Origin: Nymphaea colorata
Lineage: Eukaryota > Streptophyta > Magnoliopsida > Nymphaeales > Nymphaeaceae
Direction: 5' to 3'
Length of the DNA: 64,000 bases
Assembly: GCF_008831285.2 (NCBI RefSeq)
Contig: NC_045142.1
Span: 129,001 to 193,000, forward strand
Positions 16,985 through 29,037 of this stretch are shown here, piece by piece; positions within the stretch are counted from its first letter, which is position 1, and each line of letters begins with the position of its first letter. The notes under the pieces are model-generated. The model was not told where the DNA came from. It searched no databases and saw only the letters and a list, made by a program, of their open reading frames with translations. The position numbers were made by a program, and so were the translations under genes.

Positions 16985-18538
16985 ATGTCTGTGGCCACCG
17001 CCGGAGCAACGTCCACCTTCTTCGGCAGCCGCCTCCACAATGTCCACCAAGCCAATGCCAGGTTCCAGGCGAGGTTCGGATTCTTCGGTGCAGGGAAGAA
17101 GGCAGAAGAGCCGAAGAAGAAATCCGGTCCTCTCAAGAAGACGGTGGTCTCCAACAGGCCCGTCTGGTTCCCAGGGGCGAAGCCGCCGGAGTGGCTGGAT
17201 GGCAGCCTCGTGGGAGACGTAGGGTTCGACCCCTTCGGCCTGGGCAAGCCCGTCGAGTACCTGCAGTTCGACCTGGACTCGCTGGACCAGAACCTGGCCA
17301 AGAACAATGCGGGCGAGATCATCGGCACCCGCTTCGAGAGCTCCGACGTCAGGTCCACCCCGTTCCAGCCCTACAGCGAGGTTTTCGGCCTCCAACGCTT
17401 CAGGGAGTGCGAGCTCATCCACGGTCGCTGGGCAATGCTCGGTACCCTCGGCGCCATTGCCGTCGAGGCCCTCACCGGTGTCACTTGGCAAGACGCCGGC
17501 AAAGTACGTAACCTCTCTTTCTTTTAAGCACTACGTTGCCGAATGCCCCCATCCTGTCCCATTCCCATGATTTCTCCAACTTGTTTCATTCACCTTTTAA
17601 CAAGTAGTCCCACATTTGATATTTGATAGATTGTGTAGGGTATGGCAGCTCTTTGATCGGTCTGCCTAAACCTCGCCTTTGAAATGCTCCAACGCACGCA
17701 GGCAGAGTTTGTCTTCTCCCCTTCCTCTTTTCTTGGCCTCAACCCAAGATTGAAGAGAAAATAACATGTACAACTTGTAAAGGGGGAAGGTTTTATCTGT
17801 TTCCCTTCAAAGTTTGTGCCTAATTACCGTAATCCAACTGGCGTTCATGAATGTCTCGTGCCTGGAAGCATCTCCACCACACATGAAATTATATGTGTAT
17901 GATTGTGGTGATCAGCTTCTCAACGCTATTTGCACTTAATTAAAAAAATGTTGCCGTCAACATGCTATTTGCACATGTTGGTGGGGCCTGGCTACCATTT
18001 GGAGAGCAACATAATAGATAGAGGAGGGGGAAGATGTTAGATATTTTCTCGCCATCTCTTTCAATGTTGAGTCCTGATTCTTCCATCCATTGGAAAAATG
18101 AACACCCCGTAGGATTATATTTTTATACTGCATGGCAACAAGGGTATATTGAATAAGGCTAGCTAGCTGCTGACCTTAACTTGGTAATTGTTTTTAATGA
18201 ATTTGTTTGATCAGGTGGAGTTGGTGGAGGGGTCCTCATACTTGGGCCTCCCCCTCCCCTTCTCCTTAACCACACTCATATGGATCGAGGTGTTCGTGAT
18301 CGGCTACATCGAGTTCCAGAGGAATAAGGAGCTGGACCCGGAGAGGAGGGTCTACCCGGGGGGCCCCTTCGACCCGCTGGGCCTGGCCTCCGACCCGGAC
18401 AAGAAAGCGCGGCTCCAACTGGCGGAGATCAAGCACTCTCGCTTGGCCATGGTGGCGTTTCTGGGCTTCGCCGTTCAGGCCGCGACCACCGGCAAGGGGC
18501 CCCTCAACAACCTCATCGACACCTTCTCCTCCTCTTAA
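16985..18538 (+). CDS. LHCB4: Chlorophyll a/b-binding protein CP29, LHCB4.3/LHCB8-like short form
   Basis: Two exons, 16985-17503 and 18215-18538, encode 280 residues; the first ATG is used. The protein is a minor photosystem II antenna in the thylakoid membrane and links LHCII trimers to the core. A plastid transit peptide covers roughly residues 1-32. The pigment-binding helices show [12 protein letters not shown] (E141, H146, R148) and EIKHSRLAM (E244, H247, R249). The segments EYLQFD and [12 protein letters not shown] and the intron position after DAGK are typical of CP29. The C-terminus is odd: GKGPLNN passes directly to LIDTFSSS. About 13 residues present in LHCB4.1/4.2 (beginning WATHLSDP) are absent. 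That shortening is reported for LHCB4.3, also called LHCB8. Identity as CP29 is secure; assignment to the 4.3 type rests on the C-terminus. Confidence 0.93.
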
Positions 18539-19753
18539 TTAACTCATTTCACCATTGGTGGGGAGAGATCTAGAAAGAGAGGTGATCAGAGAGAGGGCTG
18601 CGGTTCTAGAGGATCAGAGTTCTCCTTCCGTATGATATGAGCTGCTTGCTTGCTGTATCGTCGTCATGACACTGTTGTCTCCTTCATGTAAATCCAGAAA
18701 ATCTCAACATTTGCGTCAGTTACGTTGGCCCTTGCTTTTGCTGCCTCTCCTTGTTGCTGTGCAATTCCAATGGGGAGACATAGTGGTTTCGCTCCTTTGT
18801 GTTACTTTCTCCTAGTTATCGTTTTTCTTGACTTTGCCCTCTCTGTTAATTTGTTGACTTATAAATATGCTCTCTCTCCCTCTCTCTCTCTCCCTGTGTC
18901 TTCATTAATCATCCATTGATCTTTCCCCTGCTTCCTGCCTTTGTTCGATGCTCACTCATCGAATGTTTTCCACATTTCTTTCATTTTCTTTTAGAAAAAA
19001 TAACTCTTTCTTGATCAGCAACCATGCAGAAGCTGGGCTCTGCAAACTGTTATCAGTTTTTGCACTAGATTGGTGCACGCAATTTGCCAAAAACCTGACT
19101 ACCGCCTCAAAACTTTTCTCCTGAAGGAAAGGAGGGAGGGACTGGGGAGGGTGGCAGATCAGATTGACAAGTACCCACTACCCAGCAACCAACCCTTCTA
19201 ACGTTGAGGCTTTGCCCGGTATATGAATCCGTATCCATGAAAATTACAAACGGAGATAATTCAAGTCATATTTTCCCCTTGAGTGCAGCCCCCCCTACGC
19301 GAACCAAGTATATTCATTTGCTGTCATGACTTTTCATTTCCGCCCCCATTCGTACTTTTCTTTCACCATGCCTTCTTTTTTTTCTTTTTAAGTTTTCTTT
19401 GACACATCCATTGATGGTCATCTCGATTTTTCTTTGTTACAAAATCCAAGAAGAGAAAAGTTCAATTTTGAGCTCTGACGAAAGCAGTGGTGAAATTTCA
19501 GAGGCTGTTTGTCGATTCACGCGGCTTTGATTTTGACAATCAGAGAGGCGTTTTACTAAAAGTCATAGTATCCTTGAACAATAAATCTTCAGGTAAACCA
19601 GAAGCCGGATTCGGATTAATTTTCTTTCACCATGAAACTGAAGGCCGATCTAAAGTTAAGGAACATAAATTTAATAATCTTTGCGTTTGGGACGATGACA
19701 CAATTAGTGAGAGGTAAAACCGAAACGCGTCAGTTGCTGGTTGAATATAAAAT

Positions 19754-19880
19754 TTAATTTTAGTAATGATAAGAAACACAAAGCTGGGGAGGCCCCCATT
19801 GGACAATTGTAGTTTAGTTTTAATTTTACTAATTGTAAGAAACAGAAAGAGCTCGGGAGGGCCCCCAGTTGGCAATTCTA
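19754..19880. repeat. Tandem duplication of about 62 bases
   Basis: Two adjacent copies of a unit that starts TTTAATTTTA, contains AAGAAACA and a GGAGG-CCCCC block, and ends AATTNTAG. They differ at several positions and by small indels. Confidence 0.8.
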
Positions 19881-20590
19881 GCTACTTATGTTTAGTGTGA
19901 TTGTAGCTGGAACCCACCCGTTTCTCGGCTCCAACGCTCAAATACCTCTTTTATCTGAAGATATTCTCCCAAAAGATACTAAAGAGATCAGGTGAACAAG
20001 GAAAACAATAGGCTTTTAAGTCATCTGAGACTGATTCCAAAAGTAATTTAGGCCCCACACGCTCAGCGCATCTACTTCTTGTATGTACATCGCTACAGAC
20101 AAACCGCCACCCACCCATTTTCCTTCCTTCCTTTTGCTTTTCCCCCTTGTGGCACCCGCTCATGTGTTATTGAAATTCATTCACATCCGTATCCCCTAGA
20201 AGAATCAAGAAATAGTTGTGCTTCTTGATGAAACAATTAAACACAGCGACGAGGTAGTCTTGGTAGATCGCAAGTTTTAAGTCATAAAACCATTAATGAG
20301 ATGACCTACTCTGAACCAAAAGAAGCCAAGCAGACCTTCTTGCGGTAATGTTGGAAATGTTTGTGGAGGCGGAAATCAGATAGCTTCTGCTCTATGGGTG
20401 GTTCCTGTTTGTGGAAAAGGTGCTTAGTCTTCGTCACTGAAACGCCTTCTAGGAAAATCTTGTCGTTTTTTGTGATTATTGATATATAACCTGGCCAAAT
20501 TTGGGTGTGTGACGGTTTCCTCTTTATCTCTACAATTCCTTTGAATAGAGAAACATGCAATACGTGCATACGGCACGAATCCTTTTTTTG

Positions 20591-20617
20591 CTCTTCTTCT
20601 TCTTCTTCTTCTTCTTC
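20591..20617. repeat. (CTT)n microsatellite
   Basis: About nine CTT units just upstream of the Yippee-like gene, followed by a GA-rich stretch that probably forms the leader. Confidence 0.85.
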
Positions 20618-20711
20618 AGTTTCTTATGGAAGTGACAGAAATAGTTTGGTTGGTTCGAGGCAGAGGCGCAGAAAGAGAGAGAGATAGAGAGAGACAACGA
20701 GAGACAGAGAG

Positions 20712-23700
20712 ATGGGGAGACTACACCTCTCATACCTTGATGGGAGAATGTATACGTGCAAGTACTGCTACACCCATCTCGCCCTCGTCGATGATATTAT
20801 CTCCAAGGTTTGCGTGCTTCTTCTTCCTGTCGCCATACTCTTCTTCCTCACAGATTGATGAAAATTAGCACCCTTTCCCTGACTCACCATTTCCCAAGCC
20901 GCTCGTATCCATTTGGTTGGACACCACTATCCGGTTGATAATCAATTAGCGTTAAATAAAATAAATAGTCACGCTAAGCTGTTGTTGTTCACTGCCTCTT
21001 TGGTCTTCTTCCAAAGTGAAATTTATATGGTGGTGGTAGATTGTTAAGTGCTTCCCTCCTTTGTTGTTTATTGACGGGGATCATTTTCCCGATGATCCTA
21101 TTATTCTGCTGCATTGTTTTGACTCGTTCGGTTTTGGAACTGTAACTGAATTTCAAATTGCGAAGCTTAGTGGTTACATGTCCATTCGCGTGATTGTTTA
21201 CCCGTAGCTCGTGTAGATTAAACATGATATAGAATTGGCAATTTCAAGATTTCTAGAACTGCAAAGTCATCTTAACCTGGTGGGATCTTTGATCGTCTTA
21301 ACTTTGCCATCCAGAAAGTAACAGAAGAATATACCCCGAATAGTTGTGTATTTGTTTTTCCTCTTGGGTATCAACTAGTTGGTTGGTCCTCTTGGGAAGC
21401 CCATCCCTTTCTCATGGTTCGAATTTATTTTACTAAGCAGTGGTGAGTCTGTGCATGGGGCATTCCCTTCACATTTTTGTCTCTGGTTGTACATTTTCTG
21501 AGCTTAAAAACGCAATCATGAAGGTCTGGACTTTATGGCGATTTCTGATATTTCATTAATCAGGATAAGTTTTTGAAATGCTTGAATTTGAAAAGTTGTT
21601 AAGTTCCTGTGGCGATCTTGTAGTAGTCTTAGATCGCATAGTGCTAACTGGACGGTAGGCAGACTAACTGTTGTTATTTATGTGATTTGATCAGACATTC
21701 CACTGCAACAACGGGAAGGCGTACCTTTTCAACAAAGCGTAAGTTTATCTGATTTAAATCTTTCAGTCTCTCCTTGCTTGATATGATGGACTGTTATAAT
21801 GGCATTTTTGTACATCATCAACCTTGTCTATCCAAATGGTTTATTTTCCTGAGCACTACCTTGAGGTTTTGATATCTCAAGACTTCAGTCCCGGATATGG
21901 TTGTCAATTACAGTATCCTGGAGAAAGTTGTAGCTCTGTGTAAAGGCATAGATACTAAAATTGCAAACATTATTTAGAGAAATACAGTTTTAGTAATTGT
22001 CATTTATACTTTAAAAAAGAATTGATCCTTTACACTGTCTAGTCAATCAGCATAAAGTTCTATGTGACGTGTATACTCTTTGGATGATTTTGAATGTTGA
22101 TATTCCCAGATCCTGAAAGATAGTATGTGTTCTGCCTGTTTGTTCATAGGTGACCCAAGATTCTGTAATTTGCAGATGTGCATTTTTGCTTGCAACTTTT
22201 TTGAAAAGATTGGGCAGATGAGGGGAAAACAAGGATATTATCATATTGAACTCCATAATATACTGATAGGTCATAGGTGGTATTATAGATACTTTAAAGG
22301 CTAATGAACGATAAAATGGAAGTGGATCTTCTATATCCTCTTTGTGTAGCAATGAAGACAATGATACAAGCTTGTGCCCGACTTAGGTTTCTGTAACTTG
22401 TTCTAGTTGATCATCATTAGTTATGACACTAACTCTAAAACTTCTTACAATCTTAACCCAGTAAGGTCGATTCTGCAATTATTTTCATGTGCAACCAACT
22501 TACATGCTGAACCTGGTATTTCATATTAGGCATGATATTTTAACTGACAGATGGAATTCTACTGAAAATAAAACAGCCTTCATGGAACTGTCAGGTTAAA
22601 CCTCTTTGCCCTTATGTACTGCAGAAGAAACTCACAGGATTTATAAGTGAAAAACTGAAACAGGTCTGCAGTTTTACACATCTCGCATTTGCTTTTATCA
22701 TAGATTCCATGACTGGACTCGCTTTGAGACTAATGCTTAGGTGGGATTAGCTGGCCTATACTGACCTGAGAAAAATACCAGATTTGAATATCTCAAATAT
22801 CTGGTTAACAGAATAAAAACCAAATAGCAAATATTAATTGCAGAAACCTGTCAAGTTCTTTTGAAATGTTAAAAACAGAAACATGGAGCTTAGATACCTG
22901 ACATAGTGAACCTTAGTGGTCCTAGCACTAAACATGTATCTACACACAGCAACATTGGTGGATGACTAGGTCAAACTACTATCACCCGAAAGTCTTAGGG
23001 ATAGAAATAGATTCTCATAAAGGATGATGAAAGTTGTGATATTGTTTAGAATCAATATTTGGTGTGGCCTATCAAGATCAGTTAGTGATTTTGGACACTT
23101 TGATGCTCTGGTGTTCATTGTGATAAAAATTTTCAGACTTCATAACCAGCATCAGAGAAGCCAAGACAGTGGTGGTGTTTGTCATCTTCACTGTGCTTAA
23201 ACCTTGAGTCAGCAACAAGCAGAATAGAAACCTATGGTAAGGAGTGGGAGCTGTTTTATTGGACTGTAACCAACATAAGGCATTGCAGCATCTCCTGTGA
23301 TGGTTCTCCATTATCAAGAAACCTATGTAACGTGGACATATTTTTGGATTCAGTCAATTTTGACTGAGTCCATGATTGCTCAAAATTTAGTGCTTTTTTT
23401 TTTTTTAATTTCACTGTGTATATTTATGCTGAAGGGCCTTTGACCGAAGTTGAAAGCTCTTTTCCTGCTGCCGTCTATCTCCAGCGTCTAAGCAGTCTTT
23501 GATTTCCAGCATCTGACTAGCTGCTTCTTTCTCCAGCGAGCGATGACTGTATTTAAAATCTTATTGTTCGTTATACATATATATAGACATAAGTTTTTTG
23601 AAATTACTCTGCACCCTAGCAAGAAACACATAGCATACCTGAACTTTTTTGAAGTTATGGATATGGTTGCATTGACAGTTGCATTTCTGGTTGGTGGTGA

Positions 23701-25376
23701 AGCATTTTATATACAACTTGCCCGTAAGTTTAGATTTAATGTTTCAGAAAGTGAAAACAGCCAAAGCTGGTTAGTAATGTCTTATTGCTGTTTAGAACTT
23801 GGCAAGGCAATTTGCAAAAACTTTTGAGGGCCATTATGTTTCCCAACACTAAAATCTCGCCCATGTTCTTTTGACTCCAGGGCATCAATACAAGTAAACT
23901 AATATTTGGTATGCAATGGGAATCATGCAATAATACTGAGATCATTTTTGAATTCTTAGGTTCTGAAAAGTAAAAAGGTTCTGCACAAGAATGTTCGGGA
24001 AGCAACAACCCTAAAGAAGTAAATATATAATGCATAAGTTGCATCACGTATAATGAACAATACTAAATGCAGAAGCAGCACTTAAAGGAAAAAAAACATG
24101 TGAAATGTTAAGAAAAATGTGACGTTTTAAGAATTGCAACCTTACTTTCAATATAAAGGTATCTCTATATATAAAAGTCATCAAAAGGCTGGTAAGCACA
24201 TTTTAAAGGTTTAAGTCATATAGGCATCAAGTGCCATGGCCCATGTGTACCATATCATTAAATGTATAAAACTATGCAGCAATTGGTTCAGTAATCTTGA
24301 TTTATCATTCCTGAATAAGGGAATTTTTGTAGTTCAGTGTCAGATTCCTGAGTGTTGATTGCTTTTTACTTTGTTGGAGAGTAAGGAAATGACTGCTACT
24401 GGAATTCTCTTCCAGAATAATTTTTTTCCCCCCATGATATTCAGGTTCTTTGCAAAATGCTAGTCTGTGCTCTATGGAAATGTTTTAACGCTGTTATCTT
24501 AGCCAGTCTGGCTAAGCTTAGTACAAGAAAATAGGCTAACTATGCTCTTTATAACTGAGATATTATGTTTTTGTTATGTTTATCTTAGTTAGTGTGACTA
24601 GCCTGTTTATGAAGCTCTGACAAATGTCGAATCCAATTGGTGAAAACGAAAGCTAGTAGGAGATTCAGTCAGACATCTATGGTAGGAGTTATAGATGCAG
24701 CCCATTTATTATTCTTTAGATGAGCGTGGTAGTAGAACAAAGAAAACACATTTAGCAGATAGACGAAGACCATGTGTCAATAAGGATAGTTGATGCACAT
24801 AGAAAATAAAAAATGTAGAAACAATTCTTCATTCTGCATTTCATGGAGTCTGATTCGTGATTTGCTTGTCTAACTGAATAAAACAGTTGTCAGGTAGTTG
24901 TCTTGAGACACTTGTCCGCATTCATTTGTTTCCTATGCTTATTCTGACTTTGGCTTTTTCTGATAGTGTAAATGTCTCTCTGGGGGAGAAGGCTGAGCGA
25001 ATGATGACAACTGGATTGCATACTGTTGCTGATCTATTTTGCATTGCTTGTGGATCCATTGTTGGATGGAAATATGTAAGGTCACAAGACTAGTTGGTAT
25101 GCTTTATTTGCCAGCTTACATATAAATTGGTGAGTGATTTGTTGGCAGGAGGTTGCTCCTGATAGGATTCAGAAGTACAAGGAGGGCAAGTACATATTGG
25201 TGATGTAAGGATGTGTCCTGTCTTGTCTATCTCCCATGCTGATTTTGGCTGCATGGAGTTAGCTCATTTTATTCTTGGTAAGCAGGAGGAAGGTGGTTGA
25301 TTTCGACAGAACCAACTTTGGGGGAGGCAACGAATCACAAGCAGGAGCGAGCGATGCAGATGATGCTGGATATTAA
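20712..25376 (+). CDS. Yippee-like zinc-binding protein
   Basis: Five exons: 20712-20807, 21695-21738, 24967-25075, 25149-25204, 25286-25376, all GT-AG and in phase, giving 131 residues. The opening [19 protein letters not shown], with CxxC at C16/C19, and a second CxxC (CIAC, C72/C75) form the Yippee zinc-binding fold. [18 protein letters not shown] and GSIVGWKY are family landmarks. Plant Yippee proteins are small and poorly characterised. The related mammalian YPEL5 belongs to the CTLH/GID ubiquitin ligase, while the plant role is unclear. Intron 2 is long (3.2 kb); a tandem duplication begins inside it at about 23.78 kb. The C-terminal tail ([11 protein letters not shown]) departs from the usual DG-x-NYW pattern, although the broken copy downstream keeps it. 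The gene converges on ATE1. Confidence 0.9.
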
Positions 25377-26732
25377 GCACCTAGAATTCAACGTCCTCAA
25401 CTGTTTGGATACATCTTAAGATTGCAAACATGCAAATTTCAACTCCTATGGTCTAACCTCTGAAAACTTGGAGCCACCGGCTTTGGCTTTGTACAAATCT
25501 TGCTGATACCGCGGAAGTAGCTGGTCTGCAAGCACCACAAAACTGCCATAACTTTAAGCCTGGTTCCCAGCTATACTAGGAGAAATGTGCATTTACAAAA
25601 CAATGTCTAACCCTATTTACACCAAAATGTTTACATCTCTTGATACCCAGGATCTTCGTGCCTTTGAAGGTTAGTTGAATCTCCTCAAAAAGGTCTATCC
25701 CACTAGGTCAGGCCCGAATTTTATTTGATCCCTTTGGTTCACAGGCTCCGGAGTCCTCCTTTCTTTTTCACCCAGAATAACGACCCAATGAAATCATAAC
25801 AAAAAATTCCTTTATTGGAGCCTCCGGTTTCTGGTTGAATATTGATCTGCACGTCAAAAGAAGCTTATACGATGCCTTGGATTCGTAGACGCGAAGCCCA
25901 ACGTCGTTGTCGGACATTTTAGTAGCCTTTTCATTGTTTTCGTTCTGTGCGAACATGAATTTAAACTCATTCTCAACATCGGGCGGAAACTTAAAATGAC
26001 TTTTGTTTTGGGTGAATTCATCACCTGCTTACCTTAAAAAGACATAAAAGAGGGCCTTTTGGTTCAGAGATGTCCTCGAATAAGTGACTGGAACCAATAA
26101 CAAACACCGCATTGAAGTTGAACTCTGTTTTTATATAGACATTGTTCACTTAGTTATGTAGGACGTTTCTGACATAAGCTGCATCTCTAGCATGCAGATG
26201 GATTAACCTAGCCAATTTCGAGTAATAGATCCAATTAAAACCAGAATAAGTGATGTCTTGATGATTTAGACACAAATATCTCCACAAAATCTGAGCCTTA
26301 GGCCTTAGTGGATCACTTGCATCGTAACCTAGCGTTGCATTTAAGTATCTTTAGAACAGAGCTCATTGTGGAAATAAGATTGTCAATGCTTGCATCAAAC
26401 AGCCATATGCTTCCAGACATTTCTTTTTCATTTGTAAAACCGATATGGCCATAAACCGCATTGGATTTTGACCTGCAACTCTATGTGGCATAAGCTTTGA
26501 AGATACTAGAAACGTTTTGTGCATCACCCTCCAAGTCCCAACAGCTAGGTCTTTTACGAAATTCAGAACACAAGCAACCAATAGGAATGTATGCAATACC
26601 GCATCTGCAGCTAACATTTCAGCACGCTCTTCAATTACATAGACAGTTTGGAAAGTATCTTCTAGTAATCCTGCTTCAGTCATCAGCTACTCGGGAAAAT
26701 TCACTGTGCGAAAGACTCTGCCACAGAAAATG
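25377..26732. other. Intergenic DNA between Yippee and the ATE1 fragment
   Basis: Probably includes the Yippee 3' UTR. Much of it has a diverged counterpart at about 29417-30839. A minus-strand ORF at 26363-26683 overlaps this duplicated downstream DNA and has no family match. No gene recognised. Confidence 0.55.
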
Positions 26733-27195
26733 TGAATCAAGCCAATAAATCATTCGTTCAGACAATGCAGAACCAACGACAGTCTTGTATCCATGAAGCT
26801 GCATTTTCAACGAGCGAATGCACTTGATTGGCCCAAAAGCTTGAACCAGATCCTCCCAACGAAGTAAAAAGAGATGTAAGCTTCGTGACAGCATAACTTT
26901 GTCACCCTCAATGAGAACTCTAAATCCTGAAGAACGATGAGAACTTCGTAGTCTATTCAGAAAAAAGTAAACTTGAAATCCTGCACTAATATTTGAACAT
27001 GAAAATGCACTAATCGGTGTTTACCTTAGATAGCAGACTTTTGTTACTTATTTTTATAGTGTCGATGTCCACATTCTACACTTCATCGAGCAATTCACTA
27101 CTTGTCTCAAAATCAGAGTCATCGTCAGCACCTGAATCCGGACAATCAAACTCAACGTTCAATTGTTCGTCACCATCAGCAAGAACTTGAGGTGT
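26733..27195 (-). pseudogene. ATE1 3'-end pseudogene (duplicate of the last two exons)
   Basis: Two pieces match the end of the intact ATE1 gene. 26733-26852 corresponds to the last exon (DLVQAFGP, ...KMQLHGY, VVGSALSERMIY). 27025 to about 27195 corresponds to the 3' part of the exon before it (DGDEQLNVEFDC, DSGADDDSD). A stop codon follows SSELLDEV, and the original stop codon of the last exon has become a Ser codon. Upstream, the ATE1 sequence ends abruptly and passes into DNA resembling the region upstream of Yippee. It has no catalytic part and is a duplication remnant. Confidence 0.85.
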
Positions 27196-27204
27196 GGGTT
27201 CACC

Positions 27205-27345
27205 ATCTATCTGCATATGTACATCGCCATAAACAAACCGCCCCCCACCCATCCTTGCAACAAATTTACCTGCCACTGCTTCTTAGACCGCCACTGCCCC
27301 TCTTTTCTTTCTCCCTTTTGCTTTTTTTCTCCTTATGGCACCCTT
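27205..27345. repeat. Copy of Yippee-upstream DNA at the duplication junction
   Basis: ATGTACATCGCCATAAACAA, then C-rich CCACCCAT, then CTTTTGCTTTTT...TATGGCACCC parallels 20084-20153 in the same order, with an extra ~45 bases in the middle. It joins the broken ATE1 exon on its left to unit B on its right. It therefore marks the duplication breakpoint and the start of the second copy. Confidence 0.6.
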
Positions 27346-27967
27346 TAGCCTCACGCAACCAAATATTCGTTCGCACTATATGGTCTCATTATTATTTAGA
27401 ACTTGGCAAGGCAAGTTGCAAGAACTGCTGGAGGTCCATTCGGTTCTTCTAAACTAAAATCTTGCCCATGTCCTTTTGTCTCCAAAGGCACCAACACAGT
27501 AAATTAAATTGTGGCATGCAAAGGGAATCAAACAATGATACTGAGATCATATTTAAAATCTTAGATTATGAAAAATGAAGAGGCAAAACGGTAGAACTTC
27601 TGCACAAGAATGTTGAGAAAGTGACAACAGTAAAAAGTAGAAATGTAATGCATAAGATGCATAACTTTCTCTAATGAACAACACCAAATTCAGAAGCAGC
27701 ATTCCAAAAAAAAGAAAAAAGTAAACACATGGAGTGCTTTAAAAAAGTGTGAAGTTTACAAATAGCAAGCTTACTTTCAATGTGAAGGTATATATAAGTA
27801 AAAAACATGAAAAGACCAACACATACTTTTTAAAGGTTTAAGTCATGTAAGCCTCAAGTGCATGTATATCATGTCACTGAATGTATAGAAGACTATACAC
27901 TATGCATAACTTAGTTTAGCAATATTGATCCATGATTCCTGAATAAGGGGATTTTTGTACTTAGTTC

Positions 27968-28424
27968 TGTAACCCCCCAAAAGTTTAGTCTCGTATTGAA
28001 GATTGTGAGGGATCTTCAAGGACTTATAAAAAGAGTTATTAAATAGATGGTTGTCCTAGTTCTTAACCTTTTTGGGGTTGGAGCTGAAACTGCTAGGGGG
28101 TGGGCTGGGATCTACCGAACCATGAGCCCGAGTCCATGAGTGGATCAGGTTGTTACAATGATATCAGAGCCGATTCAACACTCAGACCTAGGGTACCACA
28201 CGCGCATATGTGTGTGCCTTAAGAAGGGTGGATTGTAGTGCTCCAAAAGTTTAGTCCTGTATCGAAGATTCTGAGGGATCTTCAAGGGTTTATAAAATGG
28301 GTTATTAAATAGATGGTTGTCATGGTTTTTAATCTTTTTGGGGTTGAAGCAAAAACTGCTAGGGGGCGGGTTGGGATCCATTGAAATCAGGGGCCCAAGC
28401 GCAGGAGTGGGTCGAGTTGTTACA
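27968..28424 (+). mobile_element. TRIM (terminal-repeat retrotransposon in miniature)
   Basis: Two direct repeats of about 190 bp, 27968-28157 and 28234-28424, each starting TGTA and ending GTTACA, flank a 76-bp interior. Directly after the first LTR is TGATATCAGAGC (28159-28170), one base off the tRNA-Met primer site. Directly before the second LTR is a purine tract (AAGAAGGGTGGA, 28221-28232). The likely target duplication is AGTTC/AGTTT at 27963-27967 and 28425-28429. It has no coding capacity. Unit A has no such element at the matching place, so it inserted after the duplication. Confidence 0.88.
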
Positions 28425-29037
28425 AGTTTAGAGTCAGATTCCTGTCTCTTTTTTACTGGTTTAATGAGTATGACAATGACTGGTATTTTTCTTCCAAAGA
28501 AATGCTTCTTTTTTTTTTTGTAATGTTGAGGTTCTTTCTAAGGCATGTTCTCTGGACTGCAACATTTTAACGCTTGTATCTTAGCTGGTCTGGCTAGCGT
28601 AGTACAAGAAATTAGACTATCTAGGCTCTTTATAACTGATATAATATGAATTTATGATGTAAGTCATAGCTAGTCTGACTAGCATATTTATGAAGCTCTC
28701 ACGAATGTTTAATCCTATCACTAAACACAATAGTTTGTGGGAGTTTCAGTTAGTCAAATTCTCCCTCCAATTCCCTGTTGTAGGAGTTATAGATGTAGAT
28801 GTGGACCCTTTATTATTGTTTAGATGGGCAAGGTGATAGAACAAGAAGAAACCTTTAGCAGTTAGATGAAAGCCATGTGTCAATACGGATACTTGATGGA
28901 CACAAAAGAGATTATAGGCAATTCTACATTCTGCATTCATGAAAAAGTTGTCATTTGTCAAGTAGTTGACCAGAGATGTTCCTTGTGTTGATTGATTTCC
29001 TATGCTTCTTGTGACTTACTTTGGATTTTTTTAATAG

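Larger units (their letters stand above)
18539..20711. other. Intergenic region between CP29 and Yippee
   Basis: No gene recognised. A CT microsatellite lies near 18870-18893, a 62-base tandem duplication at 19754-19880 and a CTT repeat at 20591-20617. A segment near 20065-20160 has a related copy at about 27205-27345, which matters for the duplication history. An ORF at 19487-19717 has no family features. Confidence 0.5.
23785..27200. repeat. Segmental tandem duplication, unit A
   Basis: From Yippee intron 2 through Yippee exons 3-5, the intergenic DNA and the broken ATE1 3' end, this stretch aligns in order with 27385-31290. Anchors include TTAGAACTTGGCAAGGCAA (23792 and 27398 regions), GATACTGAGATCAT, the three Yippee exons and the two ATE1 exons. 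Divergence is visible, with point changes and indels throughout, so the event is not recent. Confidence 0.85.

Noticed and set aside
16910-17491. Minus-strand ORF of 193 codons over the CP29 exon
   Set aside because: Antisense shadow of a GC-rich exon; its GKGKGK end comes from the CCCCTT leader repeat.
19487-19717. Small plus-strand ORF (76 codons)
   Set aside because: No family features and not flanked by convincing splice sites.
26363-26683. Minus-strand ORF with a partial counterpart near 30.6 kb
   Set aside because: The resemblance comes from the segmental duplication of ATE1 downstream DNA. The counterpart frame is interrupted and there are no family motifs.
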